From contig NZ_JAFBEI010000008.1 in assembly GCF_016908655.1 (NCBI RefSeq), forward strand, positions 1-58,473: 58,473 nucleotides of DNA, read 5' to 3'. The translations under genes and the position numbers were made by a program. This DNA is from Streptococcus saliviloxodontae. Lineage in GTDB: Bacteria > Bacillota > Bacilli > Lactobacillales > Streptococcaceae. Positions 19,462 to 27,643 of the stretch are shown here, piece by piece. How positions within the stretch are numbered: position 1 is the stretch's first letter; the number at the start of each line of letters is the position of its first letter. Below the pieces are notes generated by a model. That model ran no database searches and was not told where the DNA came from. It worked only from the letters and a program-made list of their open reading frames with translations.

Positions 19462-19674
19462 TATAGACTATAACCATCCTAAAACTTTCACCGAACGCTG
19501 TTCGGTATCCGCCACTGTAATGGGCTAAAGCCCAAACAGTGGGCGTATCTTTTTCATAATCTCCTGAAACCACTGACCTAGGCCGGTGGTTTCATTTTAT
19601 GTTGAAAAAGGGTGACGTTTTGATTTCTAGGTCACCCCTTCAAAAGTCCACTGGACTTTTGAACTCATAAATCT
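19462..19674 (+). repeat. About 215-base structured repeat, copy 1 (after purH)
   Basis: This element is nearly the same as 27644-27860 (roughly 80-85% identical by eye). It is a chain of hairpins: ACCGAAC/GTTCGGT, CCACTGT/ACAGTGG with an inner GGGCT/AGCCC, and AACCACTG...CGGTGGTT followed by TTTCATTTTAT. Then come GGGTGAC/GTCACCC and CAAAAGTCCA/TGGACTTTTG. It has no ORF. It could be a transcribed 3' RNA, a processing/termination unit or a MITE-like element. Confidence 0.7.
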
Positions 19675-19912
19675 CTTGAGATAGCTAGCAATAGTTGGTT
19701 ATCTCTTTTCTTGTTTGCTGATTTTCTTTTTCAAAAGAAAAAATCTTGACGAATAGATATAGTGTAGGCGGTTGACGACTACATGATGTCGCTATTTCGG
19801 TGCTTGATAAGCGTGCGTGTAAGCTTGGTCAGTGTCCTTTTGATGTTGGCCTTACTGACAAACATGATAAGCAAAACGACATAATTCTAATAATCTTAAC
19901 GGAGGATTTTTT
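19675..19912 (+). promoter_or_regulatory. Upstream region of the zoocin-like gene, with CIN-box-like site
   Basis: GACGAATA at 19748-19755 differs by one base from the competence sigma-X (ComX) CIN box TACGAATA. A T-rich stretch (TTTTCTTTTTC) lies upstream as in known CIN promoters. An imperfect palindrome CGAC-N2-CATG-N2-GTCG follows near 19784-19799. If used, the transcript would have an approximately 150-base leader. Competence control is an inference. Confidence 0.35.
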
Positions 19913-20824
19913 TTGAAGAAACAGTTTAGTAAAGTGATCGCAACCTTTGGCGTGGCAGTTTTTTCTGTTGGTATGAGTGTCTCAGCTTCAGCAGCAACTT
20001 ATGTAAAACCTATTGATAATGGTGTTATTACGACAGGTTTCAATGGGTATCCGGGGCATGGAGGTGTCGATTATGCGATACCACAGGGCACTCCGATTCG
20101 AGCAGTTGCTGATGGGACAGTCAAGTTTGCAGGAGCTGGAGCTCAGCACTCGTGGATGACTTGGCTAGCCGGTAATAGTATTCTGATTCAGCATGGTGAT
20201 GGTCTCCACAGTGGTTATGCCCACCTCTCTAGCATCGCAACCCACACAGGCGCCTCTGTCAAGCAAGGTGATATCATCGGTTATGTCGGTGCGACGGGTA
20301 TGGCGACAGGGCCTCACCTTCACTTTGAGTTTCTTCCAGCTAATCCTAACTTTAAAAATGGCTACTCTGGACGGATTGATCCTACGGGAATGATTGCTAA
20401 CGCACCAACCTTTACGGGTCAATCAGCTACGCAGAGCGCATCGGTAAGCTATGCCCCTCAAGCAAGTAGCGCCGCCTCATCAACAGGAGCTCAGCAGTTA
20501 AAAATCTATCGCGTCGATGATCTTCAAAAGGTCAATGGAAGTTGGTTCGTTAGAAATAATGAGCTAGTGCCGACAGGGTTTGAATGGAAGGATAATGGTA
20601 TTCCGGTAGAATTTGTCGATACAGTCGATGCCAATGGTAATATGACGGCTAGCCAAGTCTTGCACAAAGGGTCTTACTTTGTCTTTAATCCAAAACAAGT
20701 TACAAGTGTAGGTGCTCCACTGCAAGGAACAGCAGGCTATCGTTGGTCAAAAACAACCTACAGTAATGGCCGTACCAGCTGGTTTGTCGTCAACAATCAG
20801 AACCAGCTTCTTTACGGACGTTAA
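19913..20824 (+). CDS. Zoocin A-like secreted M23 endopeptidase (bacteriolysin)
   Basis: This is a 303-residue secreted enzyme. A signal peptide ends near SASAA (residues 1-28). An M23 metallopeptidase domain follows (about 30-165) with zinc ligands His49 and Asp53 in HGGVDY and a GPHLHFE motif (His135, His137). A Ser/Ala/Gln linker leads to a C-terminal domain with KIYRVDDLQKVNGSWFVRNN. Domain order and many motifs resemble, from memory, zoocin A of S. equi subsp. zooepidemicus, which cleaves peptidoglycan cross-bridges of competitors. The start is TTG after GGAGGATTTTTT. No FemABX-like immunity gene is adjacent. A role in self-lysis or wall turnover is also possible. Confidence 0.85.
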   Translation: MKKQFSKVIATFGVAVFSVGMSVSASAATYVKPIDNGVITTGFNGYPGHGGVDYAIPQGTPIRAVADGTVKFAGAGAQHSWMTWLAGNSILIQHGDGLHSGYAHLSSIATHTGASVKQGDIIGYVGATGMATGPHLHFEFLPANPNFKNGYSGRIDPTGMIANAPTFTGQSATQSASVSYAPQASSAASSTGAQQLKIYRVDDLQKVNGSWFVRNNELVPTGFEWKDNGIPVEFVDTVDANGNMTASQVLHKGSYFVFNPKQVTSVGAPLQGTAGYRWSKTTYSNGRTSWFVVNNQNQLLYGR

Positions 20825-20874
20825 GCAATAAAAACTCTCTTACGACTCAGGCTCCCCTTATTACTATCATAATG

Positions 20875-20912
20875 ACAAACACCTCAACTGAAAATGTTGG
20901 GGTGTTGTTTAG
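20875..20912 (+). terminator. Terminator after the zoocin-like gene
   Basis: AACACCTCAAC pairs with GTTGGGGTGTT (one G-T pair, loop TGAAAAT). T residues follow. Confidence 0.88.
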
Positions 20913-20997
20913 TTAAAAGGGTATCTGAGTTTTTAAAATCATCTTTTCAATCAATATTCAAGCTAGATAAGGTAGTAATTTTTGGAATAACCTTCGT

Positions 20998-21021
20998 ATC
21001 TCCGAACAAATATGATATAAT
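20998..21021 (+). promoter_or_regulatory. PurBox and -10 element of purD
   Basis: ATCTCCGAACAAA (20998-21010) keeps the full CCGAAC core of the PurBox. TATAAT (21016-21021) follows only six bases later. The box lies far closer to the promoter core than the -76 site of purC, so it may act differently (repression or a second site). Confidence 0.5.
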
Positions 21022-21089
21022 AGTTTTGTAAAATTCGTAAATAAAAAGACTGGTGCTTTTTATAGTTTTCAACATGAGGTAGCTGAAAG

Positions 21090-22355
21090 ATGAAATTACT
21101 TGTTGTTGGTTCTGGTGGTCGTGAGCATGCGATTGCTAAGAAGTTGTTGGCGTCTAAAGGTGTGGATCAGGTTTTTGTTGCTCCTGGTAATGACGGCATG
21201 ACCCTTGATGGGTTGGATTTGGTTAATATCGGAATTTCCGAACATTCTAGGCTGATTGACTTTGCAAAAGAAAATGAGATTGCATGGACATTTATCGGTC
21301 CAGACGATGCTTTGGCAGCTGGAATCGTTGATGATTTTAACAAGGCTGGGCTTGAAGCCTTTGGTCCCACCAAGGCAGCAGCGGAGCTTGAGTGGTCAAA
21401 AGACTTTGCTAAGGAAATCATGGTCAAATACGGCGTTCCGACAGCAGCCTATGGCACATTTTCAGATTTTGAAGAAGCCAAAGCCTACATCGAAGAGCAA
21501 GGAGCTCCTATCGTGGTCAAGGCAGACGGCTTGGCATTAGGTAAAGGCGTGGTCGTTGCTGAGACAGTCGAGCAGGCAGTCGAGGCGGCGCATGAGATGC
21601 TTTTGGATAATAAGTTCGGCGACTCTGGGGCTCGTGTAGTCATCGAGGAGTTTCTTGACGGTGAGGAGTTCTCGCTCTTTGCCTTTGCTAACGGCGACAA
21701 GTTCTATATTATGCCGACAGCGCAAGACCACAAGCGTGCCTACGACGGCGATAAGGGTCCAAACACTGGTGGGATGGGAGCTTACGCACCCGTTCCTCAC
21801 CTGCCTCAAAGCGTGGTGGATACAGCAGTTGAGACCATTGTTAAGCCTGTTCTTGAGGGCATGATTGCAGAAGGTCGTCCGTATCAGGGTGTGCTTTACG
21901 CAGGGCTTATCTTGACAGCTGATGGCCCTAAGGTCATCGAGTTCAACTCACGCTTTGGTGACCCTGAGACGCAGATTATCCTCCCTCGCTTGACGTCAGA
22001 TTTTGCACAGAACATCAGCGACATCATGATGGGAGTTGAGCCTTACCTGACATGGCAAGAGGACGGCGTGACCCTAGGTGTGGTTGTGGCTTCTGAGGGC
22101 TATCCGCTCGATTACGAGAAGGGCGTGCCACTTCCAGAGAAGACTGACGGCGACATCATCACCTACTATGCAGGGGCGAAGTTTGCGGAAAATGGCAAAG
22201 CACTGCTCTCTAACGGCGGACGCGTTTACATGCTGGTCACCACAGAAGATACCGTCAAAGCAGGGCAGGACAAAATCTATGCCCAACTCGACAAACAAGA
22301 CACCACAGGACTCTTCTACCGAAACGACATCGGAAGCAAAGCCATCAAAGACTAA
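21090..22355 (+). CDS. purD: Phosphoribosylamine-glycine ligase (GAR synthetase)
   Basis: PurD is an ATP-grasp ligase joining glycine to phosphoribosylamine (step 2). The 421-residue product has VVGSGGREHAIAKKL at the N-terminus, ADGLALGKGVVVA, the substrate loop AQDHKRAYDGDKGPNTGGMG, and EFNSRFGDPETQ. It has its own promoter with a PurBox. The start follows GAGGTAGCTGAAAG. Confidence 0.96.
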   Translation: MKLLVVGSGGREHAIAKKLLASKGVDQVFVAPGNDGMTLDGLDLVNIGISEHSRLIDFAKENEIAWTFIGPDDALAAGIVDDFNKAGLEAFGPTKAAAELEWSKDFAKEIMVKYGVPTAAYGTFSDFEEAKAYIEEQGAPIVVKADGLALGKGVVVAETVEQAVEAAHEMLLDNKFGDSGARVVIEEFLDGEEFSLFAFANGDKFYIMPTAQDHKRAYDGDKGPNTGGMGAYAPVPHLPQSVVDTAVETIVKPVLEGMIAEGRPYQGVLYAGLILTADGPKVIEFNSRFGDPETQIILPRLTSDFAQNISDIMMGVEPYLTWQEDGVTLGVVVASEGYPLDYEKGVPLPEKTDGDIITYYAGAKFAENGKALLSNGGRVYMLVTTEDTVKAGQDKIYAQLDKQDTTGLFYRNDIGSKAIKD

Positions 22356-22588
22356 CAGCGCTAGCTCAAGCGACCGAAGGTCGCCATGAAACCAAGCCTG
22401 CTGTCGCTGTGGCAGTTAGGGAAGTTTGTAGACCTTTGGGCTACAAACTTAGTCAGTGAGATTTCTAAGATGTGTTGCTAACTTTTCCTCGGCTTTTAAG
22501 AAAAGACGAGAAGAAAAGTGTAGCAAGACAGGCAAGAAAGCTCACGACGACCTCACAGCCTAAGGCAGGCTTGAAAAAGGATATTAAA
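22356..22588 (+). other. Structured purD-purE spacer
   Basis: No gene is seen. Short inverted repeats include GCGACC/GGTCGC, AAGTTTGTAG/CTACAAACTT and GCTAACTTTTC with GAAAAGTGTAGC. The next 150 bases form the purE leader element. No clear promoter was found, so purE may be read from purD through this folded RNA. Confidence 0.5.
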
Positions 22589-22736
22589 GAAAGGAACGTT
22601 TAGTTAGTTGCCCTAACTGAACACGGGACTCATTTCCTAGGAAAAAAGATAAAACGGCCTAGACGCAAGCGTCGTCGTTAGTTTTCCTATTTTTCTACGG
22701 AAATTTTCGGCAAGCCGAAACGTCCCTTTGTATCTT
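22589..22736 (+). promoter_or_regulatory. Repeated purine leader element, copy 3 (purE)
   Basis: AAAGGA (22590-22595) is followed by hairpin AGTTAG/CTAACT and TGAACACGGGAC. An inner stem starts TAGGAAAA and closes TTTTCCTA, with GATAAAAC, CTAG and a CAAG loop. A second hairpin TTTCGGC/GCCGAAA, GTCCC (22722-22726) and CCCTTTGTATC (22724-22734) then lead straight to ATG. There is no local ribosome site for purE. Confidence 0.65.
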
Positions 22737-23228
22737 ATGAAAACACCAATTATTTCAATTATCATGGGCTCAAAATCTGACTGGGCAACCATGCAAAAGA
22801 CAGCCGAAGTCTTGGAACAGTTCGGCGTGGCATACGAGAAAAAAGTCGTCTCTGCCCACCGCACCCCAGACCTCATGTTCAAGCACGCTGAGGAAGCGCG
22901 TGAGCGTGGCATCAAAATCATCATTGCAGGAGCAGGTGGAGCAGCCCACTTGCCAGGAATGGTCGCAGCCAAAACGACCCTGCCTGTTATCGGAGTGCCT
23001 GTCAAATCACGTGCCCTTTCAGGCTTGGACTCTCTTTACTCAATTGTGCAGATGCCAGGCGGTGTGCCTGTGGCAACCATGGCTATCGGAGAAGCGGGAG
23101 CGACCAACGCAGCCCTGACAGCCCTTCGTATCCTCTCTATCGAGGATGGCAAATTGGCAGAAGCGCTAGCCCATTTCCACGAGGAACAAGGTAAAATCGC
23201 AGAGGAGTCAACCAATGAACTCATCTAA
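22737..23228 (+). CDS. purE: N5-CAIR mutase
   Basis: The class I PurE product of 163 residues rearranges N5-CAIR to CAIR. Motifs are [21 protein letters not shown] and [14 protein letters not shown]. An in-frame TTG at 22728 lies in the leader consensus, so ATG 22737 is preferred. The last 14 bases overlap purK, as is common for this pair. Confidence 0.96.
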   Translation: MKTPIISIIMGSKSDWATMQKTAEVLEQFGVAYEKKVVSAHRTPDLMFKHAEEARERGIKIIIAGAGGAAHLPGMVAAKTTLPVIGVPVKSRALSGLDSLYSIVQMPGGVPVATMAIGEAGATNAALTALRILSIEDGKLAEALAHFHEEQGKIAEESTNELI

Positions 23229-24288
23229 AACAATCGGGATTATCGGTGGTGGTCAGCTAGGTCAGATGATGGCGATTGCGGCCATCTACATGGGGCACAA
23301 GGTCATCACGCTGGATCCTGCAGCTGACTGTCCTGCCTCACGTGTCAGCGAGGTCATCGTGGCAGCCTATGACGATGTTGAGGCTTTGGGGCAATTGGCA
23401 GAGCGTTGCGACGTTTTGACCTATGAGTTTGAGAATGTCGATGCTGACGGCTTGGACGCCGTAGTGTCAGCAGGTCAGCTACCGCAAGGGACAGATTTGC
23501 TCCGCATTTCTCAAAACCGTATCTTTGAAAAAGACTTCTTGGCAAATAAGGCTGGTGTGGCTGTCGCTCCCTATAAGGTGGTGACTTCTAGTCTTGACTT
23601 GGAGGGGCTTGACCACTCTAAGACCTATGTCCTCAAGACCGCGACAGGTGGCTATGACGGTCATGGGCAAAAGGTCATCCGCTCTGCAGACGACATGGCA
23701 GAGGCGAGCCAGCTTGCCAACTCTGCCGAGTGTGTCTTGGAAGAATTTGTCACCTTTGACCTTGAAATCTCAGTCATCGTGTCTGGTAACGGCAAGGACG
23801 TGACGGTTTTCCCAGTTCAGGAAAATATCCACCGTAACAATATCCTCTCAAAAACCATTGTGCCAGCCCGCATTTCCGACCAGCTCGCTGAAAAAGCCAA
23901 GAGCATGGCCGTGCAAATCGCCAAGAAACTGGAGCTCTCAGGAACCCTCTGTGTAGAAATGTTTGCGACAGCAGATGACATCATCGTCAATGAAATCGCC
24001 CCACGTCCCCACAACTCAGGGCACTACTCAATCGAGGCTTGCGATTTTTCACAGTTTGACACCCACATCTTGGGCGTGCTAGGAGCACCACTCCCAAGCA
24101 TCCACCTCCATGCCCCAGCCGTCATGCTCAATGTCCTCGGACAACACGTCCAGCAGGCAGAAAGCTACGTGACAGAAAATCCTAACGCCCACCTCCACAT
24201 GTATGGTAAACTAGAAGCAAAGCATAACCGCAAAATGGGACACGTGACCGTGTTTAGTGATGAGCCGGATAGTGTGGAGGAGTTTTAG
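23215..24288 (+). CDS. purK: N5-CAIR synthetase (ATP-grasp)
   Basis: PurK carboxylates AIR with bicarbonate and ATP. The 357-residue product has [35 protein letters not shown] and [13 protein letters not shown]. It starts inside the end of purE and is probably translated by coupling. Confidence 0.96.
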   Translation: MNSSKTIGIIGGGQLGQMMAIAAIYMGHKVITLDPAADCPASRVSEVIVAAYDDVEALGQLAERCDVLTYEFENVDADGLDAVVSAGQLPQGTDLLRISQNRIFEKDFLANKAGVAVAPYKVVTSSLDLEGLDHSKTYVLKTATGGYDGHGQKVIRSADDMAEASQLANSAECVLEEFVTFDLEISVIVSGNGKDVTVFPVQENIHRNNILSKTIVPARISDQLAEKAKSMAVQIAKKLELSGTLCVEMFATADDIIVNEIAPRPHNSGHYSIEACDFSQFDTHILGVLGAPLPSIHLHAPAVMLNVLGQHVQQAESYVTENPNAHLHMYGKLEAKHNRKMGHVTVFSDEPDSVEEF

Positions 24289-24293
24289 GGAGA

Positions 24294-24513
24294 TGGAACT
24301 TCCCATAAATTCTTCCAACAGTCAAAAAAGACGAATGGGATTTTCAAACTATATAAAATCATCATCAATACATCTTAGGGAACTCCAAAAGATGTGATTA
24401 GAAGTTAAAACAGACCTTTGGGACTTCCCACAGGTCTGACGGATAGAAAAACGAACTCTTGGGACTTCCCAAAGATAATCTGATAGATAAAAGACAACCT
24501 TTGGGATTTCCCA
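24294..24513. repeat. Array of about six palindromes at 40-43 base spacing
   Basis: The best copies are TTGGGACTTCCCA at 24418-24430 and 24459-24471, and TTGGGATTTCCCA at 24501-24513. Degenerate copies are TTAGGGAACTCCA at 24375, ATGGGATTTTCAA at 24335 and GGAACTTCCCA at about 24295. Each is a TTGGGA-N2-TCCCAA-type inverted repeat. Spacers also share TCTGA..GATA..AAAA.AC. The array fills the purK-24534 spacer and ends right at the next ribosome site. Confidence 0.75.
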
Positions 24514-24533
24514 ATGAAAAAAGGAGATGAGAA

Positions 24534-25238
24534 ATGAATTTAAAAACTTATGGCATTGATACTCTGGCAACGGATCATTTGAAATCAGACGAGCTCTCTC
24601 AACTTTCTGCTGACACGGCGCAAGCAGTCTTGACTTATGTTAAAAATCATAAGAACGAGCTACTACTGACCACTCATGCGACAAACTTGCAGACAGCACA
24701 AACTGATTTTCAGGTTGTTCAAAAAGGCAAGGTGGCTTCTGATTTGGCCAAAGATTTGGACGAAGCCGACAAAAAACGTGACCGAGCTTATCAAACATTT
24801 GCCAACTTCGTGAAATCTTATGCCTATGTTGACGGCAAGGACATCGAGACAGCCTACAAGCAACTGACGCAAGTCCTATCAGAGCATAAGAACATCACAG
24901 GCTTGACCTATGAGGAAGAGACAGCTCAGTTGACACGCTTTTTTGAGGAAATGGCTGCGCCTGAAAAAACAACTGCATTGGCGACGTTGAACCTAACCGT
25001 TCATTACGATAACCTCAAAGCTGCGCAGACACAGTTTACCAAAGCCTATCAAGCTCGCTTGAAAGAGCAAACAGACACCAAGGTTGGTGCCAGTCTTAAG
25101 CAAAAACGTCTGCTGAAAACAAACTATGACTATCTTATTGACCTCGTTGCCGTCCTAGCTTACGGACAACCAAGCAACGAAGAACTTCAAAACCTTAAAG
25201 CTCAACTTAATACGATTAGGAAACGGTATAAAGGGTGA
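24534..25238 (+). CDS. Uncharacterised alpha-helical protein (DUF6261-like)
   Basis: The 234-residue soluble protein has no signal peptide or membrane span. It is mostly helical and rich in Gln, Lys, Asp and Thr, with a mid-protein Lys/Asp run DLDEADKKRDRAYQTF. It resembles proteins annotated as DUF6261 that I recall, but this is a weak match. AAAAAAGGAGATGAGAA gives a strong ribosome site. It lies between purK and purB behind a palindrome array, so it may be controlled separately. Function is not known. Confidence 0.7.
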   Translation: MNLKTYGIDTLATDHLKSDELSQLSADTAQAVLTYVKNHKNELLLTTHATNLQTAQTDFQVVQKGKVASDLAKDLDEADKKRDRAYQTFANFVKSYAYVDGKDIETAYKQLTQVLSEHKNITGLTYEEETAQLTRFFEEMAAPEKTTALATLNLTVHYDNLKAAQTQFTKAYQARLKEQTDTKVGASLKQKRLLKTNYDYLIDLVAVLAYGQPSNEELQNLKAQLNTIRKRYKG

Positions 25239-25281
25239 GAGGGGGAATAGAAGCAGAAGATAGGGATTAAGGAGTTTAAAT

Positions 25282-26130
25282 ATGACTGAACGAGCATATA
25301 GTTATGAGTTAAGTAGAGAATTAAGCGCAGTTGAAGCCCATCATTTTTCTATGACAGGTAAATTACAGAAAAAGGATGCATTTGAATGTAATGATTGCCG
25401 AATTCCACTTTCATGTACTAAGTGGGGAGAAGATGGGCAAAGATATTATTTTTACCCATCGACTAAAGTTGAACATCATATGGAAGGTTGTACTTACGCG
25501 TCTGATAGGGATATCACAGATAAAATAAAGAAAGAAATTGAAGAAGCAATTACAATTATTACTCAGACTGGGATAATTGTAGTTGCTAAATCAAAAAAAT
25601 ATGCGAAAACAAATAAAGAAAATTCAGAAGAGTCGGAATCAAAAGAAAAGAGAACATATCAGACATCAAACAGCGGATTTAAAAATCAGGCACAAAATAA
25701 AAAATTAACTGCTTTAGCAACATTTGTTGAACTTTATAATAATCAAGAAATTAATAATGAGAAAAAAAATATAAAAGTAGAAGGTGAAACTATTTCTCTT
25801 GACGACTACTTTGTAGATGTTACTGATGGTCACTTAATTGAGAATCAGAATAGAATTTTCTTTGGAGAAGCAGAGCTAAGTGCATTTATGTCTCAAAAAG
25901 GTAAATCTGAGATACTAGCTATAAATTTTGTGGATTCTGATTATCCACCAATATATTCTAACCTTGAACAGGTGAAAAAAAGATCTAACACGAGGAATAT
26001 TGCTCATCTTATTGGAAAAGAATCAGTTTTAATCTATTTTAGAGGAAGTTTGGTAGAAAAAGATGGCAAAAAGAAATTTGAACCATTCAATGATGCATTC
26101 TATAAAGATTTATATTCACCAGAAAATTAA
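25282..26130 (+). CDS. AT-rich protein with N-terminal zinc-finger-like cluster
   Basis: The 282-residue product has an N-terminal Cys/His set (CNDC at about residue 36 and HHMEGC at about 65) that could bind zinc. The arrangement recalls the N-terminus of CoiA-type proteins. A Lys/Glu/Ser-rich hydrophilic middle (about 105-140) and a mixed C-terminal domain follow. Codon use is much more A/T-rich than the pur genes on both sides, suggesting acquisition by transfer. A phage- or island-type defence or DNA-metabolism role is possible but unsupported. TTAAGGAGTTTAAAT precedes the start. Confidence 0.7.
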   Translation: MTERAYSYELSRELSAVEAHHFSMTGKLQKKDAFECNDCRIPLSCTKWGEDGQRYYFYPSTKVEHHMEGCTYASDRDITDKIKKEIEEAITIITQTGIIVVAKSKKYAKTNKENSEESESKEKRTYQTSNSGFKNQAQNKKLTALATFVELYNNQEINNEKKNIKVEGETISLDDYFVDVTDGHLIENQNRIFFGEAELSAFMSQKGKSEILAINFVDSDYPPIYSNLEQVKKRSNTRNIAHLIGKESVLIYFRGSLVEKDGKKKFEPFNDAFYKDLYSPEN

Positions 26131-26138
26131 CCAAAATA

Positions 26139-26277
26139 GAAAGGAAATGGGCACCAGTTTTGCCGAACTGAACCCGGGCGGGAAGCTCGGAATTTAGATA
26201 AACCGCCTAGGACACAAGCGTCCGTCGTTGGTTTCCTAAAATTCAGTCGCTCTCTGGTCGCCCTTGGTATCTTAAAC
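26139..26277 (+). promoter_or_regulatory. Repeated purine leader element, copy 4 (purB)
   Basis: AAAGGA (26140-26145) precedes hairpin CAGTT/AACTG and GAACCCGGGCG. An inner stem with GATAAACC, CTAG, a CAAG loop and GTTTCCTA follows. The closing strand CGCCC (26259-26263) and CCCTTGGTATC (26261-26271) come just before ATG 26278. The closing stem is GGGCG/CGCCC, which differs from purN and purE but stays paired. There is no local ribosome site. Confidence 0.65.
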
Positions 26278-27576
26278 ATGATCGAACGTTATTCACGCCC
26301 TGAGATGGCGGCAATTTGGACAGAGGAAAATAAATACCGTGCTTGGCTTGAGGTCGAGATTTTGGCTGATGAGGCATGGGCTGAGTTGGGTGAGATTCCC
26401 AAGGAAGATGTGGCTTTGATTCGTGAGAAGGCGGATTTTGACATTGACCGCATTCTTGAGATTGAGCAGGATACGCGTCACGATGTGGTGGCTTTCACCC
26501 GTGCGGTGTCTGAGACGCTTGGTGAGGAGCGTAAGTGGGTGCACTACGGTTTGACATCGACTGACGTGGTGGATACTGCCTACGGTTACCTTTACAAGCA
26601 AGCCAACGACATTATCCGTCGTGACCTTGAGAATTTCACAAACATCGTGGCTGAGAAAGCCAAAGAGCACAAGTTTACCATCATGATGGGGCGTACCCAC
26701 GGGGTTCACGCTGAGCCAACGACTTTCGGTCTTAAGTTGGCGACTTGGTACAGCGAGATGAAACGTAATATTGAGCGTTTCGAACGTGCTGCCGCTGGTG
26801 TCGAGGCTGGTAAGATTTCAGGTGCGGTTGGTAACTTTGCCAATATCCCACCATTTGTGGAAAAATATGTCTGTGACAAATTGGGCATCCGTCCGCAAGA
26901 GATTTCAACGCAGGTGCTTCCACGTGACCTCCACGCAGAATACTTTGCAGTTCTTGCAAGCATCGCAACATCTATCGAGCGTATGGCGACTGAGATTCGT
27001 GGTCTGCAAAAATCAGAACAACGTGAAGTAGAAGAGTTCTTTGCCAAAGGGCAAAAAGGTAGCTCTGCTATGCCTCACAAACGCAACCCAATCGGTTCTG
27101 AAAACATGACAGGTCTTGCGCGTGTGATCCGTGGTCACATGGTGACAGCTTATGAGAACGTGGCTCTCTGGCATGAGCGTGACATTTCGCACTCATCTGC
27201 AGAGCGTATCATCACACCAGACACAACTATTTTGATTGACTACATGCTTAACCGTTTTGGCAATATCGTTAAGAACTTGACGGTCTTCCCAGAAAACATG
27301 ATCCGCAACATGAACTCAACCTTTGGACTTATCTTTAGCCAACGTGCGATGTTGACCTTGATTGAAAAAGGCATGACACGTGAGCAGGCTTACGATTTGG
27401 TACAACCAAAGACAGCTCATTCATGGGACAACCAAGTAGACTTCAAGCCATTGCTTGAAGCAGACCCAGAAGTCACATCACGCTTAACACAAGACGAAAT
27501 CGATGAAATCTTCAACCCAGTTTATTACACCAAACGTGTGGATGAAATCTTCGACCGCATCGGACTTGGAGACTAA
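26278..27576 (+). CDS. purB: Adenylosuccinate lyase
   Basis: PurB cleaves SAICAR in the IMP pathway and adenylosuccinate on the way to AMP. The 432-residue product of the fumarase/aspartase superfamily has [10 protein letters not shown] and the signature [10 protein letters not shown] (Ser262-Ser263 in the mobile loop). It is the last purine gene in the window and carries the leader element described above. Confidence 0.97.
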   Translation: MIERYSRPEMAAIWTEENKYRAWLEVEILADEAWAELGEIPKEDVALIREKADFDIDRILEIEQDTRHDVVAFTRAVSETLGEERKWVHYGLTSTDVVDTAYGYLYKQANDIIRRDLENFTNIVAEKAKEHKFTIMMGRTHGVHAEPTTFGLKLATWYSEMKRNIERFERAAAGVEAGKISGAVGNFANIPPFVEKYVCDKLGIRPQEISTQVLPRDLHAEYFAVLASIATSIERMATEIRGLQKSEQREVEEFFAKGQKGSSAMPHKRNPIGSENMTGLARVIRGHMVTAYENVALWHERDISHSSAERIITPDTTILIDYMLNRFGNIVKNLTVFPENMIRNMNSTFGLIFSQRAMLTLIEKGMTREQAYDLVQPKTAHSWDNQVDFKPLLEADPEVTSRLTQDEIDEIFNPVYYTKRVDEIFDRIGLGD

Positions 27577-27582
27577 TGTTGA

Positions 27583-27618
27583 AATAAAGTGTCCTAGAAT
27601 TTCTAGGACACTTTTTGC
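27583..27618 (+). terminator. Terminator after purB
   Basis: A stem AAAGTGTCCTAG...CTAGGACACTTT with a short AATTT loop is followed by TTTTT. Confidence 0.93.
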
Positions 27619-27643
27619 TTTAAGATAAGTTTAAGCAAGTCTT

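Noticed and set aside
19490..19506. Two opposed PurBoxes in ACCGAAC-GCT-GTTCGGT of the repeat
   Set aside because: Cores match CCGAAC, but the flanks do not fit AWWW..WWT. The arms are too close and the loop change in copy 2 fits an RNA hairpin better.
19490..19560. Cobalamin riboswitch suggested by CCGCCACTGTAATGGG in the post-purH repeat
   Set aside because: Only this short string recalls the conserved GCCACTG part. The other conserved segments and a B12-related downstream gene are missing, and the element lies 3' of genes.
24294..24513. CRISPR array
   Set aside because: The repeated unit is a short palindrome, the spacers resemble each other, spacing is about 41 bases in total, and no cas gene is near.
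24349..24570. Minus-strand frame across the palindrome array
   Set aside because: It is a shadow created by the repeats, with no start signal or recognisable product.
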